Shown piece after piece: positions 1 through 11,129 of a stretch of 64,000 nucleotides of DNA; the stretch's first letter is position 1, and every line of letters starts with the position of its first letter. Where the stretch lies: NCBI GenBank assembly GCA_028571685.1, contig CM053140.1, forward strand, positions 223,715,323 to 223,779,322, read 5' to 3'. This DNA comes from Heterohyrax brucei (taxonomy: Eukaryota > Chordata > Mammalia > Hyracoidea > Procaviidae). Under the pieces are notes generated by a model. It searched no databases. It was not told where the DNA came from and saw only the letters and a list, made by a program, of their open reading frames with translations. The translations under genes and the position numbers were made by a program.

Positions 1-120
1 ATATTTGGGGGGTCCTAGAATGTTCTAATTATTCCATTGTTTTTTCGAGTCCTTTATTGTTAGAGTGATCAGAAGAAATGTGTGGCTTTTCCACCATCTT
101 AGCTCCACTACTCTTAGTTA
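1..120 (-). mobile_element. L1 5'UTR terminus, fragment (antisense)
   Basis: About 70 bases here (roughly 45-115) align by eye with 3304-3376, the 5' end of the next antisense L1. Both carry 'tcgagtc', then 'tttattgtta', then a '...ttagctccac' or '...ttggccccac' ending. I read this as the 5' terminus of an antisense L1 whose body lies left of the window. It abuts an internal ORF2 position of the next L1 rather than unique DNA. Confidence 0.5.
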
Positions 121-3100
121 GGAGTTTTTAAATTACCTTTTTAATCTCGTCTTTTGTGATGGATTTATTAAATTGTTCTACTTCTGTTTGTGCTAGTTTT
201 AAAAAATGATGATGTATTTCTAGAAATTTCCCATTTGCCCCAAATTTTCCAGTTTATTAGAGTACGGTTTTTCATAGTATTCTGTCACGATTCTTTCTAT
301 TACAATTGAATCTGTTGTGATATTGATGATCTCATTTCTTATTCAAGTTATTTGTTTTCTGCTTTCTTTTGTCAGTTTGTCCAATGGTTTATCAGTTTTG
401 TTGCTCTTTTCAAAAAACAGTTTTTGGTTTGTTCATTCTTTTTCTGATCTCTATTGCATTTAGTTCTTCTCTAATTTTTATTATCTGTTTTCTTCTGTTG
501 TCGTAGGCATTCATTCTATTTCTACTCATTTGTATTGAAAGGCTAATTCTTTAATTTGGGATGTTCCTTCTTTTTTGGATATATGCATTTACTCAGGTAA
601 ACTGACCTATGATCACTGCTTTTGCTGTGTCTCATTGGTTCTGTTAGGATGTGTTTTCATTCTAATTTGATTCTATGAATTTATTTCATCCATGATTTCT
701 TCTATAAACCAATCATTTTTGAACAAGGTGTTGTTCAATTTCTTTGTATTTGACATTTTTCTTTCTTTTTTCTGTTATTGATTTGTACTTTTATGGGTTT
801 ATAGTCAGAAAATATGTCTTGTATTATTTCAGTACTTTGAATTTTGTTAAGGATTGTTTTGTGGCCTAGCATGTTCAATTCTGGAGAATGTTCCATATGT
901 TTTGGGAAAGAAAGTATAGTTGGTTCCCACTGAGTGAAGTGTTTTGTGTATGTCTATCAGGTCAAGTTGATTGACTGTGGCCTTAAGTTTTCTGCATTTT
1001 TATTGAGCTTTTTTCCTAGATGTTTTGGGCTTCACTGAGAGTGGTGTGTTGAAGTCTCCTGTCATTATTGTGGAGCTGTCTGTTTCTATTTTCAATGCAA
1101 TTAGTATTTGTTTTATGTATTTTGGAGTCCTGTCTTTGGATATAAAGATATTTAATATCGTTGTGTCCTTCTGGGGTTTTGATTCTTTAATAATTACATA
1201 ATGTTCTTCATTATTCAGTGTCATGGATTTTACTTTAAAGTCTGTTGTATGAGAGATTGATGTTGCCATTCCTGCTCTTTTTGAATGTTGTTAGCTTTAT
1301 ATGTTTTTCCTTCCTTTGAGTTTTAGATTGTTTGTGTCTTTAAGTCTAAGGTACATCTCCTGTAGGTAACATATAGATGGGTCATGTTCTTTTTATCCAA
1401 TCTACCACTGTCCATCTCTTTATCTGTGTACTTAGTTCATTTACATTACACATGATTATTGACTTATATGAGTTTAGTATTGTCATTTTGGTGTCTTTTG
1501 TGTTGTAGGCAATTCCTTTGTTCCATTTAATGTTCTGTGCTGAATCTTTTTTCTTTACATGTTTTCTTTTCATCTATTTTAATGTTGGTGGGTTTGTATT
1601 TGAGAGACAATTTAGTTAGCTATATAATTCTTGGCTCACAATTATTTTCCTTCAACTTTTTGTATGTATCATCTCATTGCCTTCTTGCTAGCACAGTCTT
1701 CCATGAGTAAAGTTTACTCTTACTGACTCTCCTTTGTAGATAGTTATTTGTTTATCCCTAGCCACTTTAAAAAATTTTTTTTCTTTAATTTTTGTAAGTT
1801 TAATTACAAGATGCTTTGGTACATTACAAGATGCTTTGGTACATTTCTTTTGAGGTTTACCCTGTGTGGAATCCAATAAGTGTCCTAGATAGATATTTTT
1901 CATCTTTGATGATATTACAGAAGTTTTCTGTCAGCAAATCTTTGACAATTCTCTCTGTATTCTCTGTTATCCCCCTTGTTCTGGTACTGCAAGGAATTGT
2001 AAATTATTAGTCTTCATAGAGTGCCACATAATAATTAGTGTTTCTTGATCTTTTTAATTCTCCTATCTGATTTTTCCTGAGATATGTTGATGTCATGTGC
2101 TTTATCTTCAGTCCCACTAATTCAGCTTTTCATTGTCTCAGTTCTACTCCTATGACTTTCTATTGGGTTGTATAATTGTATAGTTTTATTATGAATTTTC
2201 TGAATTTCAAATTCTTGCCACTTGATGCTTTCTTACAGCCTGTTTAACTTATCCTTAGGCTATGCTGCATTTTGCTTCATCTCCCTCATTTCTTGAAGAA
2301 TTCTAAATATTAATCTTTTGTATTCTAACTCTGAAAATTCTAGGAAGTTCTCTTCCTCTGGAAAATTTTATACTTTCTTTTGGAAGTTTTCTGAAGGTAT
2401 CGTGCTTTGATACGGAGTGTATTTCCAAGCCAGTAGATCACTGTATTTATTTATTTTATGTTTGCCTGCTGTAGTCTAGCTACTTGTTTTGAAATGGACA
2501 GACAAGTCATGTAAAATAGTTTGGTTATTGTTGTCTCTGAAGCTCTAATGTCTTTTCATTGCCGGACATGGGAGCTGAAGAATCTGTTTACTTTTCTTAT
2601 ATGGATTCATCTCAGGAGGCCAAGTATTCAGTCACCAAGTATGTAGTGCAAGCTCTTGCCTACTTTCCTAGATGGGTAAAGGGTGATTGGTACAGGTATC
2701 TGTCTACGTCTTCTAAGAAACATAGGAAGTAACAGCCATCCCTGAGTGTCTATGAGAATGGCCTACTCCCTTTTGTTGGAATCTAGGTAAAGGAACAGTT
2801 TCTGCCCTGATTTTCTGGCTTAGGGGAGCTGACAAAATTTTCTTTACCTTCCTCCAGTTTGGTAAATTGTTTCCCCTCTCAGTCTCAGAGAATGGCTTAG
2901 GCCAGGATTAAGGAGTCCTAATTCTGATTCAGTTAACGGCATCAGGATCTAGTTCCAGTCACAGTGTAAAGAAGGGAGCGGTGAGTACTGGGAGAAGAGA
3001 GATAGCACTATCTCAAAAGAAATAACTAGGTTCATGCTTGGTAGGTTACTTGCAAAGACTGCCTTTGATGATCCGGTGCTGTTGCCCTCTGGTTCTGAAG

Positions 3101-3376
3101 TGCAAATGAACTCTTCAGGCAATTTTATCCTGCTGAGGAGGATCCACTGCTTGGCTCACCGTGATGGCTGCATCCATTTCTTGGCAGGTCAGGTTTGTGG
3201 AATCCTATGTACTTTTGGCACTACTCTCCCTTCCTGTTGCTCAGTCTAATTTGTTACCTTTCTCTTTGATGTTCAGAGCTCTTAGGATGCCATATGCACT
3301 GGATTCGTTTGTTCTTTCGAGTCTTTATTGTTACAGAGGCCAAGGGAAGTGTCTGTCTTCTTCACTATTTTGGCCC
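121..3376 (-). mobile_element. LINE-1, antisense, lacking its 3' half
   Basis: Read on the minus strand this is L1: 5'UTR (about 3376-2400), ORF1 remnant (about 2400-1600), the endonuclease part of ORF2 (about 1560-1000), then the endonuclease-RT linker down to about 121. A minus-strand frame at 1000-1269 retains the endonuclease motif GDFNTPLS. A frame at 1688-1903 overlaps the ORF1 C-terminal region and has an ORF1-like 'VIKLTKIKEKK' segment. The RT, C-terminal and 3'UTR parts are missing. All frames are broken by stops and indels, so it is an inactive fossil. Confidence 0.75.
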
Positions 3377-3830
3377 CACGTTTTATGTCTGTTTTTTAGC
3401 TTTATTTAAATAGAATTGCACAATATGTAATTTTTGTGACTGGCTTCTTTTACCCACCATTATGTTTGGAGGAGTCATGCATATGAGTATGTATAAGTTT
3501 AGTTTATTCAATGTCATTGCTGTTTAGTATTGCAGTGATACATATTTAGTAAATTATCAGTTTTGATCTTTTGTAATACTGCTAGTATAAACATTCCTGT
3601 ACATAGTTTTATAGTAGACACATGGTTGCACTTTCATTGTGCAAATAGAAATTTAGGAGTAGAATTGCTGAGTTATAAAGTATGCATGCACATAGTTTTA
3701 GAAGATTCTGCCAAAGTGTTTTGCAAAGTGCTGTACAAACTTACACTTGCACCGTCAGTGTATGACTACTCCATTGCTTCATCTTTTGGGCATATTGCTG
3801 TTGTAGTTAATTGCACTGGGCTATATTAAA
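3377..3830 (-). mobile_element. Old L1 ORF2/3' end fragment, antisense
   Basis: The sequence has the usual order of an antisense L1 near its 3' end: 'tttttgtgactggcttctttt', a 'taaacattcctgtacatag' segment, and a 'gagtagaattgctgagttat' segment. These match the widely conserved ORF2 C-terminal region of older mammalian L1M-type elements. It is diverged and truncated at both ends. Placement in L1 is secure; the subfamily is not. Confidence 0.65.
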
Positions 3831-3971
3831 GCTCCTCAGATGATTCGAATATTCAGTCAAGTTTGAGAGCCACTGTCTCTCCAGGGCTTCAATTAGAGAC
3901 TCTGTTTACATCTATATCATTTTCCAAGAAATTCTTGTATCCTTCACATCAGCACCTAGGCATTTCCCAGG

Positions 3972-4472
3972 TGTCATGGTTTGAATTGTGTCCCCCCAAA
4001 AATGTGTGCAGCCTTGTGGCTGGTATATGGTTCCCAGTATCTTGGAAATGTCCTCCATTGTGCGGTTTTGCTAACCTGTATGTTAAAGGATTAGGGTGGG
4101 GCTGTGAATTCCTGCTATGGGGGAAGTTTCCCTGGAGTATGGCTTGCCCCACCCTTAATGCTTTTAGCTTGCAAGGAATAAAAGGAAAAAGAACCAAGGA
4201 CAATTTGAGAACCTCGCTACCATCAAGCAAGCAGCACCGGGAGCAGAGCACGTCCTTCAGACCAGAGGTTCTTGTGTGAGGATGCTCCCTGGACAATGAC
4301 TGATGCAATACCGGACTTTCCTCCAGAGCTGTCAAGGGGAAAGTCTTTCCCTGGAGTGGACACCCTGAATATGGACTTGCAACCTACCGGACTGTGTAAG
4401 AATAAATCTTTCTTTGTTAAAGCCATCCACTCTGTGGTATTTCTGTTAGAGCAGCCCTAGCTGACTAAAACA
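3972..4472 (+). mobile_element. Solo LTR, MaLR (MST/MLT1-like)
   Basis: A 501-bp unit starts 'tgtcatggtttgaattgtgt' followed by a C-run and A-run, and ends 'ctagctgactaaaaca', giving TG...CA ends. It contains a polyadenylation-like 'aataaa' near 4402. The layout matches the mammalian apparent LTR retrotransposon (ERVL-MaLR) LTRs of MST/MLT1 type. It is flanked by a perfect 5-bp target duplication, ccagg at 3967-3971 and 4473-4477, so it is a complete solo LTR. The apparent reading frames at 3863-4335 fall inside it on both strands and are not genes. Confidence 0.85.
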
Positions 4473-6412
4473 CCAGGTAAGTTCCATATTGCCATTCTTT
4501 AACAGTCATCACACACACATACTCCCCCTTACTACTTAAAGTAATAATATCGATGTTTAAAGCAGGAAAGCAGGATAATATCCAGTATTTCCTGATAAAT
4601 AGCATCTCAAAGAATCTCTACTCCCATTTATACTTGGTTACACACACCCTGTGTCACAGGCTTACCCTCAAATCTGTATAGACTTAGGACCACATGCAGT
4701 GTAATTTCTGCAGTAAGTTCAGACTATCCTTCAGTCTGTCATCTAAAGTTGTTCATCACCTGCCCTGTGGTTTGTAAGCAGGGACCTATCAGCCCTCATA
4801 CAGGTCCTGATAGAGAAGGACAAAGATACTAGAGAGAATAACAATAATTGATCTTTGGAAAACAACATTAGGTCTTGGTCCCTCTGTAACTTAGCAACCA
4901 AACCATGTACACGTGGGAGGCGTGTTACATGGAGACTGTGAATCTCAGAGCTTGGAGACTTAGCTTGCATAAATGAAGAGGAAGGTCAGATGTTGTTCAA
5001 ATTCCATATAATGAAATTTTGTTATAAAGGTTACATTTCTAGGAATCACATTCTTGTTTTGCAAATAACTGGGGACAGATTCATTCCTCTGAAGTAAATT
5101 AGCAGGAAAAAGGAGTACTCTTCCTGTATCAGAAGAAAAAGGAAAATGATAAATAGAAGCTTTCACCCCTAAACTTTTTTGTTCCCTGAGATGTTTTGAG
5201 TGGAAGAATAGATAGCTTTTATTTACCACAGAGAGAAACAGGATGATTAAATTGGAATGATATAGACGTAATGGAATTTTGTGGAAACAAAGAATATTGC
5301 ACTAGAGCTCAGATTCTCAATTTCAGTGCAAAAACATACAATAATGTATTTACATTCACACGAGTAAACTGAAGGGAGAAACTCACCCCTAACCTCAGAA
5401 CAGAGTGCAAACCTGTAGCATCCAAAATCTTTGTTGGTCTGAGTCTAACTGCACTTCCATGCCTCACTACCTCTTTATTCTTTCACATGCTGTGTTTTCC
5501 TGTAACCCACTCACTTTTCCTGAACGTGTTATAGGTTTTCAAGACTTGGTGACTTTAGTGTGCTGTTTACTTCAGCTTGAAAGCCTTACTCTTCTCATAA
5601 CCTGTTTCTATTTCTACCGTCTCAACTTTTCAAAACCGGATCAAATGCCTCCTCCTCCATGAATTCTTCTTTAAATGTTCTCAGCGTTAGCCAGCATTTT
5701 ATTGTTTGTGTGTTTGTTTTTGCCTCTGTAGTATTTCCTTTAAATTTCAGCTTAGTACATATTTCTTTTGGCTTCAGTTTACAGTTGGCATGCTTATAAA
5801 TTCCTTTATTTATTGCATGGTAAATAGCTCTTTTGGACCAAGGTCCTAGCTTATTTATTTAAACTTTATATTTCCCACAGTACCTGGGTGATGTTTTAGA
5901 CTGGAACTGGATTTGTTGAATAAAAAAGAGAATCCTTTGTGGTACTAGGCTAATACTTGCAAAGAAGACATTGCCCCAAAAGTAAATAAACAAATAAAGA
6001 AGAAAAAATGGGTCATCTGCTTGAGTCTGGGAATGACTTTCTTTTATAGTTACACTCACAACCACCTACTTGTGGCTGTGGGATTTCACCTTTGAAATCT
6101 TTTCCATCACTCTGGTTAACACCAGCTCTCACAAAGATCAGTGGTGGAAGAAGATAGCTCCAAATACGTGCTATGACCATGTGCAGAAATTAGGACTGTA
6201 ATTGTTTTGAGTATTTCTTCCTTGTATGTTTGCATTAAGTTTCTTTGTTTTCTTCACTTATAAAATATAAGATGTAAACAGGGCTAGTGCATTTTTGGTT
6301 GCTACATGTCAGTTGTATCATGTTAGATGCAAGTATTACTTTATAATTGTCTTTATTCAGAGACTAAGCATGGTTTAAGACGTGTACAGGTGCCAAGCTG
6401 TGAAGGGTTAAC
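4473..6412. other. Unique sequence with a weak L2-like stretch
   Basis: I see no gene or RNA gene. A stretch around 5580-5720 has the wording of an L2 3' region ('caaatgcctcctcctccatg', an echo of the L2 'aatgtcacctcctcc' block) but is too diverged for a firm call. The rest is unremarkable AT-rich DNA. Confidence 0.4.
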
Positions 6413-6835
6413 TGTGATGATTAAGGCTCTGTGCCAATTTGTCTGGGCCATGATTCTTGGTAGTTTGGCAATTATGATGTAGTTTGGAAGTTATATAATC
6501 TCTTCCATGATCAGATCTGCTACAAACATCCATCACTTGAATTTCCTTTGGCGTATGGCCAGCGTTTAATATATATGGACTTTCTGGCAAATCTCATGAG
6601 CGTTTTTTTCCTGTTCTGGGTACTGCATTTGTCTCGTCATCATCTGAGCTCCGGTTCTTGAGACTTGAGCCAGCATCCTGTCACCTGACCTGATGATCAC
6701 GGGTTTGTCAGTTTCTACAGCTATGTGAGTCAGAAAATGTCTCTAGCCTGAAACATGAGAACAGACTTGGGACTTTGCAGCCTCTAAAACTCCATGAGTC
6801 ATTTTTGATATAAATCTCTCTCTCTCAAACACACT

Positions 6836-6870
<35 letters not shown>

Positions 6871-6908
6871 TGCTGGTATTACTTCTCTAGAGAACCCAGT
6901 CTAAGACA
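6413..6908 (+). mobile_element. LTR-like interspersed repeat with internal AC repeat
   Basis: The segment begins 'tgtgatgattaaggctctgt' and ends 'ctagagaacccagtctaagaca', giving TG...CA termini about 496 bp apart. It has a TATA/poly(A)-like 'gatataaatctctctct' near 6808 followed by a CA microsatellite, the usual arrangement in a common mammalian LTR class. I could not find a matching target duplication (ttaac left, tttgg right), so the boundaries are provisional. Family assignment is by recall of the consensus style and not certain. Confidence 0.55.
6829..6868. repeat. (AC)n microsatellite
   Basis: Runs of ac dinucleotides, imperfect at the start and pure from about 6839 to 6868, lie near the 3' end of the LTR-like repeat. 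Confidence 0.95.
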
Positions 6909-7561
6909 TTTGGTTGCATGGTAGCTCCTGACTTTAGAATAGACTGCCCATATGACTGACCATAAAAGGGATAAAAACTGGTTTGGCTCCAGGAGTCAGT
7001 AAGGGAGAAGGACTGAGCAATGTGTCTCTCCCATTATCAGGGAACACAGTCGGGAGAATAGATCAAATGTGACTTAATGGGGCTTAGACTGCCTTTGTCT
7101 TGATTAATTCCTTCAGGAAATAGGTTTCAATTTCTACAAAATGGTTATTTTCTTTGCTGCAGCTGCTGCTAACCAACAACTCACACGTGCAAGGTCTCTC
7201 ACATGGAGAATGGATTGAGCCTCCATCACCACCCTCCCACTCACAGGTGAAAGAACAGACACCCACATATTCTATGGACTAAATCTATTCTGTTTTATTC
7301 CGAAGAAGGGTTAGGGCAATAGCCATAAAATTTCCACTGCATCAGGGTAAGTGATAACAAGAGATTATTACAGGAGTCTGAGTAATCCTTCACTGGTTCA
7401 TTTCCATGAAGCCAAGTGTTATACTTGATTACTTTTGTACCAGCACAGGGCCTTGCTAATGATGCTGGTCCCATGGAGGTTTGTTTAAGTGTTGATTTAT
7501 TTATTTGTTGGACATGCTATTTGCCTGTGGACTTATCTACTAAATAAGTCTCTTCTTTGTC

Positions 7562-7682
7562 TGGGGCCCTAGTGGTGCAGTAGTTACAGCTCTTAACCCT
7601 ATGAGGGAGTTCTACTCTGTTCTCTAGGGTTGATGTGAATTGGAATCAATCAGTTGGTAATGAGTTTTTTGAGTTTGGTCTT
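7562..7682 (+). mobile_element. AfroSINE, internally deleted
   Basis: The head 'ggggccctagtggtgcagta' leads into 'gagggagttctactctgttc' and a T/G-rich tail. The middle of the tRNA-like part (anticodon/B-box region) is missing, so the unit is about 120 bp rather than about 150. Confidence 0.7.
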
Positions 7683-7914
7683 CTTGCTCTATCCAAATTG
7701 CATCTATCATTCAAATTATTTTTCCATCATTAAACACTCTTGCCTGATTCCTGAGACCCTTAAGGCACAGCCACATAACTTAGTCCTAATTGAGCAAAAG
7801 GAATGAAATCTGTTCTGATTCAACTTCTCCATTTTGTTTTTCTACCTGTCCTTTCCTGACTTTAGGTGAGGCTAAATGATTGTTAGATTAGTGGGTCTCT
7901 TGAACAAGCACTGG

Positions 7915-8215
7915 AACAACATACAGAGTACTAGCCCACAGTTTCTAACTCATTAAGTCTAGTGTGAGGCAAATTTGCTTTTTGAAAAAGTTCCCAGATG
8001 GAAACCCAGGCAGCATAATGGTTAAGTGCTATGTCTGCTAACCAAAAGGTCAGCAGTTCAAATCTGACAGGTGTTCCTTGGAAACTCTGTGGGGCAGATC
8101 TACCCCGAACTGCAGGGTTTCTGAGTCAGAATCCACTCAACAGCAGTGGGTGAGTCCCAGATGATGCTAATCCTGCTGGTATAGAGACTACTCCTTGATT
8201 ACCACTGGTTCATAG
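7915..8215 (+). mobile_element. MER5A-like hAT fossil split by a SINE
   Basis: The two outer parts (about 7915-8000 and 8155-8215) read together as an old hAT-Charlie type element of MER5A style: 'gttcccagatg' joining 'atgatgctaatcctgctggt', then 'accactggttc'. An AfroSINE with a 9-bp duplication interrupts it. Assignment rests on recognised wording such as 'gatgctaatcctgctggt'. Confidence 0.6.
8001..8154 (+). mobile_element. AfroSINE with 9-bp TSD
   Basis: A full tRNA-derived SINE: 'cagcataatggttaagtgct' (A-box region), 'ctaaccaaaaggtcagcag', the B-box-like 'cagttcaaatc', 'ccttggaaactctgtggggc', and the 3' end 'gagtcagaatccactcaaca'. It is flanked by tcccagatg at 7992-8000 and 8155-8163, a clean target duplication. 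Confidence 0.9.
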
Positions 8216-8399
8216 GACTCCTGTTAAATCACTAAAATGTGTCAGTACAACTCTCCTTCCCAGCTGTCCTCTCTGCTGAGTAAGATCATAATATCCCGCA
8301 TAGATTCAAGTTTTCTCACGACAGCACGCACCTGGCTACCTTTGCATTCCTTGGGTGGGTAATCTTCTGGCCTCCTATGCTACTCCACACCTTCTAGCT

Positions 8400-8965
8400 A
8401 TGATGTGCTTCTTGTGTTTTCCTGACTATTCAGTGTCATTTTGATTCCTTTGCACTTCCTGGTACTTTGTCAGAATGTGCCTTTTCTTCCCTGACAAGTT
8501 CTTTTCTGACCTCTAAAATTCAACACATACTCATCTTTCCTGGTGATTTTGCTAATTAACAACCACTTTCCCTCCCCCAACTCTCTTCATTCTGACCCCT
8601 TCATACTTATATACAAGTAAACTGATTTGTCTTTTAAGCTCCACAGGGTACATTATTTATTTCCATTTAAACTCACTGGAACCCTGGTGGCGTACTAGAT
8701 TAAGTGCTACGTTTGTTAACCAAAAGGTCAGCAGTTCCAATCCACCAGGTGCTCCTTGCAAACTCTATTGAGCAGTTTTGCTCTGACCTCTAGGGTGTCT
8801 GTGAGTCAGACCTGACTTGATGGCAGTGAGTTTGGTTTGGGGTTTACACTCACCACATTAGTTAATTAGGTGTTTATATGTTGCTGTTTCCTTACTAAGT
8901 TGTGAGGTCCTTGAGGACTGGAATGACATTTCATTAATTTTTTTGGCTTGGACAATAAATGTTAA
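8400..8965 (+). mobile_element. L2-like 3' end split by a SINE
   Basis: The outer parts show an L2-style 3' region, 'ttgtgaggtccttgaggact' followed by 'caataaatgttaatgtgaatg', and upstream 'ttccctgacaagttcttttc'. The SINE at 8678-8843 interrupts it. Old and diverged. Confidence 0.55.
8678..8843 (+). mobile_element. AfroSINE
   Basis: The head 'ggaaccctggtggcgtacta', B-box-like 'cagttccaatccaccaggtg' and 3' end 'gtcagacctgacttgatggc' are all present. A similar short sequence, aactcac at 8670-8676 and cactcac at 8847-8853, flanks the unit and probably represents the decayed target duplication. Confidence 0.85.
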
Positions 8966-10930
8966 TGTGAATGAACACCTGTGGTTTGATAATATCTGGG
9001 CTTTAATATGTGTTTTACTGTGTTCTCTTGAAATAAAAGGGGATGGAGTTTAAGGAGACACAGTGATGAGTGAGCAAGAATGCTGGGTAATGGGAACTAG
9101 GCTCTCCCATTTCCGAAGCCAGAAATTTCATCCCTTTTGTCACACACACTCAGCTGGACTGCCCTGGTGACACTAAAAGAGAGTAGGGCAGGGAAGATGT
9201 CCTTACAAGTTTACCACTTCCAGGGGGTGTTCTGGAGCCTTCTCAATCACCTGGCTGGTAGTAGATCAGGGACACTTCTGAACCCAGGTGTATCCCACGG
9301 AAGTACAAGAACTGATTCATCTTGGTCCCATCTCCCACCCATGGGACATTAGGTTCAGGCTGTTTAAACATATAGTTTCCAAGTATCTTAGAATTCCTAC
9401 CTGCCCTTCTCCCCTTCACCTCCTGGCATCCATGAAGTCAAAAGTAGCTGTACCATAGCTATTCTGTCTCATCATAAGCCCAGTGCTCTGCTGAGTCTGC
9501 CATACCTTACTTCCTGTGTGTACACAGCAAGCTGGCTTTCCAGATAGCACAGTTCTGCCTGTACCTGCACATACACACTCCTACTAGACCTGGCTCACCT
9601 AGTTTACTTGTGATATCTTTAGCTCTCTCTAGCCATTTGTGTCCCTCCAGGCCTTCAAGATCAGACAACTGTCCAGAGTTAATCACCAAGGTATCAGTAA
9701 TTGGCAGTGACAGAAAGGAGCTGTTGTTGGGCATCACAATGAGCTATTTGGAGGAGCTCTTTGTTTACTCGGCAGCTGGTGCAGATTTACATTTCCAAGT
9801 GCTCGGGGGCGGGGACTCAGACACTACTTTCTCCTTCCTTTCTCACCCTCCCAAGCAGGAAACTATTCTTAAACCAGGCCTGTACAAGTAGGCCAGGAAG
9901 AGTGGGCTACACGCACAAAAATATCGAGGGTTAGCAGCTGCTTCATTTGCAATGTCGGGGAAGAGGGCCCTGAAAGCTGATTAGCACTGAGATCATGCTG
10001 ATGCTTTGAGAATTCAGGAGAAGTGGAAGGAGCTGAAAGAAGTGCTTCTCCACTCAAAGCCCTTGGAGAGATGGCTTTCCTTTGCGTAAGGCAAGCCATG
10101 AGTCCCTGCCACACTCCTGGGGCTGTGAGCCTATTTGTCTCTGACTCACAGGATGACTGTGATTAAATTTTATTATCCTTTCAGTTTCCAGCTCTAGAGG
10201 TTTGTGGCTTTAGGCAGGCTGTAAGCTTCAGCCCCACTGAAGGTTTTTTGACTAATGTGCACGGGCATTGAATCACAGCAGATTTTCACACATGCATAAT
10301 TACCCTTCTGAAGTAGCACATATTCACTACTGTCTCCAGATAAGACAAGCGGGGAGAAAGACGTCATTTAATTTCTTCCTTCTAAGAGATGGAAGCAATT
10401 TGTGACCTAGTTTCTTGAGTACCCAGAACTCCCATGAGTCTGAAGAAAAGAACACAGCCTTGAAAAGCTGTGAAGGATCAAATGAGGAAATGAGGTCTGT
10501 CTCCTCAGCCCCCAGCTTGTATACCATGAGCAGTTCCGAAAGGAGGGGATGTCAGTTTATTCACTACTCTAGGGTCAGACAGAAAGAATTATGTATGCAA
10601 GAGATTAACATAAATTTTGTTACTCTACCAACTTAATTTATTGTGGAACAGAATCATTTTAGTTTCCAATATGCCCCAAGTTCCTTATTTGGAAGCTGCT
10701 GAACTCATACAGCAGTTTCAGATGATGAACCCCAAATACAGAGTAAGAGTGAAATTAAGTCTCCAGAGTATATGCACATCTATGTAAGATTCTAGAAAAC
10801 TGTTAAATAGCTCTGCCTAGGTATATACCAAACTGAGAATGAAACAGACAGGAAATTGGATATATTAATGACTGATCAAAGAAGTCCACCTGAGGCTCTG
10901 TGAGATAGGTATCTACATTCCGTACCTGTG
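8966..10930. other. Unique sequence, no gene recognised
   Basis: No repeat family or coding exon is recognised with confidence. Short open frames (for example 9137-9352 and 9610-9891) have no recognisable domain and no supporting splice context. A GC-richer patch around 9740-10130 is a possible conserved noncoding stretch, but nothing in the sequence proves it. Confidence 0.4.
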
Positions 10931-10936
10931 CTGTCC

Positions 10937-11126
10937 AGTATCCCCAATCCAAAAACAAAAACAAACACCAAGCATGTTGCCATGGAGTTGACTCCAATTT
11001 ATAGGAATCCTATAGGACAGAATAGAACCGTCCTCACAAGATTCCCAAGAAGCCCCTGGTAAATTCAAACTGCTGACCTTGTGGTTAGCAGCTATAGCTC
11101 TGAACCATTGCACCTCAGGGCACCAG
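10937..11126 (-). mobile_element. AfroSINE, antisense
   Basis: Read in reverse: an A-rich tail region ('aaaaacaaaaacaaacacca'), then 'ccatggagttgactccaatt', 'ctataggacagaatagaacc', 'caaactgctgaccttgtggt' and the head at about 11090-11126. All AfroSINE parts are present in order, with moderate divergence. Confidence 0.85.
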
Positions 11127-11129
11127 GTT

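Noticed and set aside
3863..4335. Overlapping frames of 138 and 128 codons on both strands
   Set aside because: They lie almost entirely within the solo LTR at 3972-4472; LTR sequence is GC-richer and so shows longer chance frames.
8001..8154. tRNA gene-like A-box/B-box
   Set aside because: The tRNA-like head belongs to the AfroSINE; there is no cloverleaf with a proper acceptor stem.
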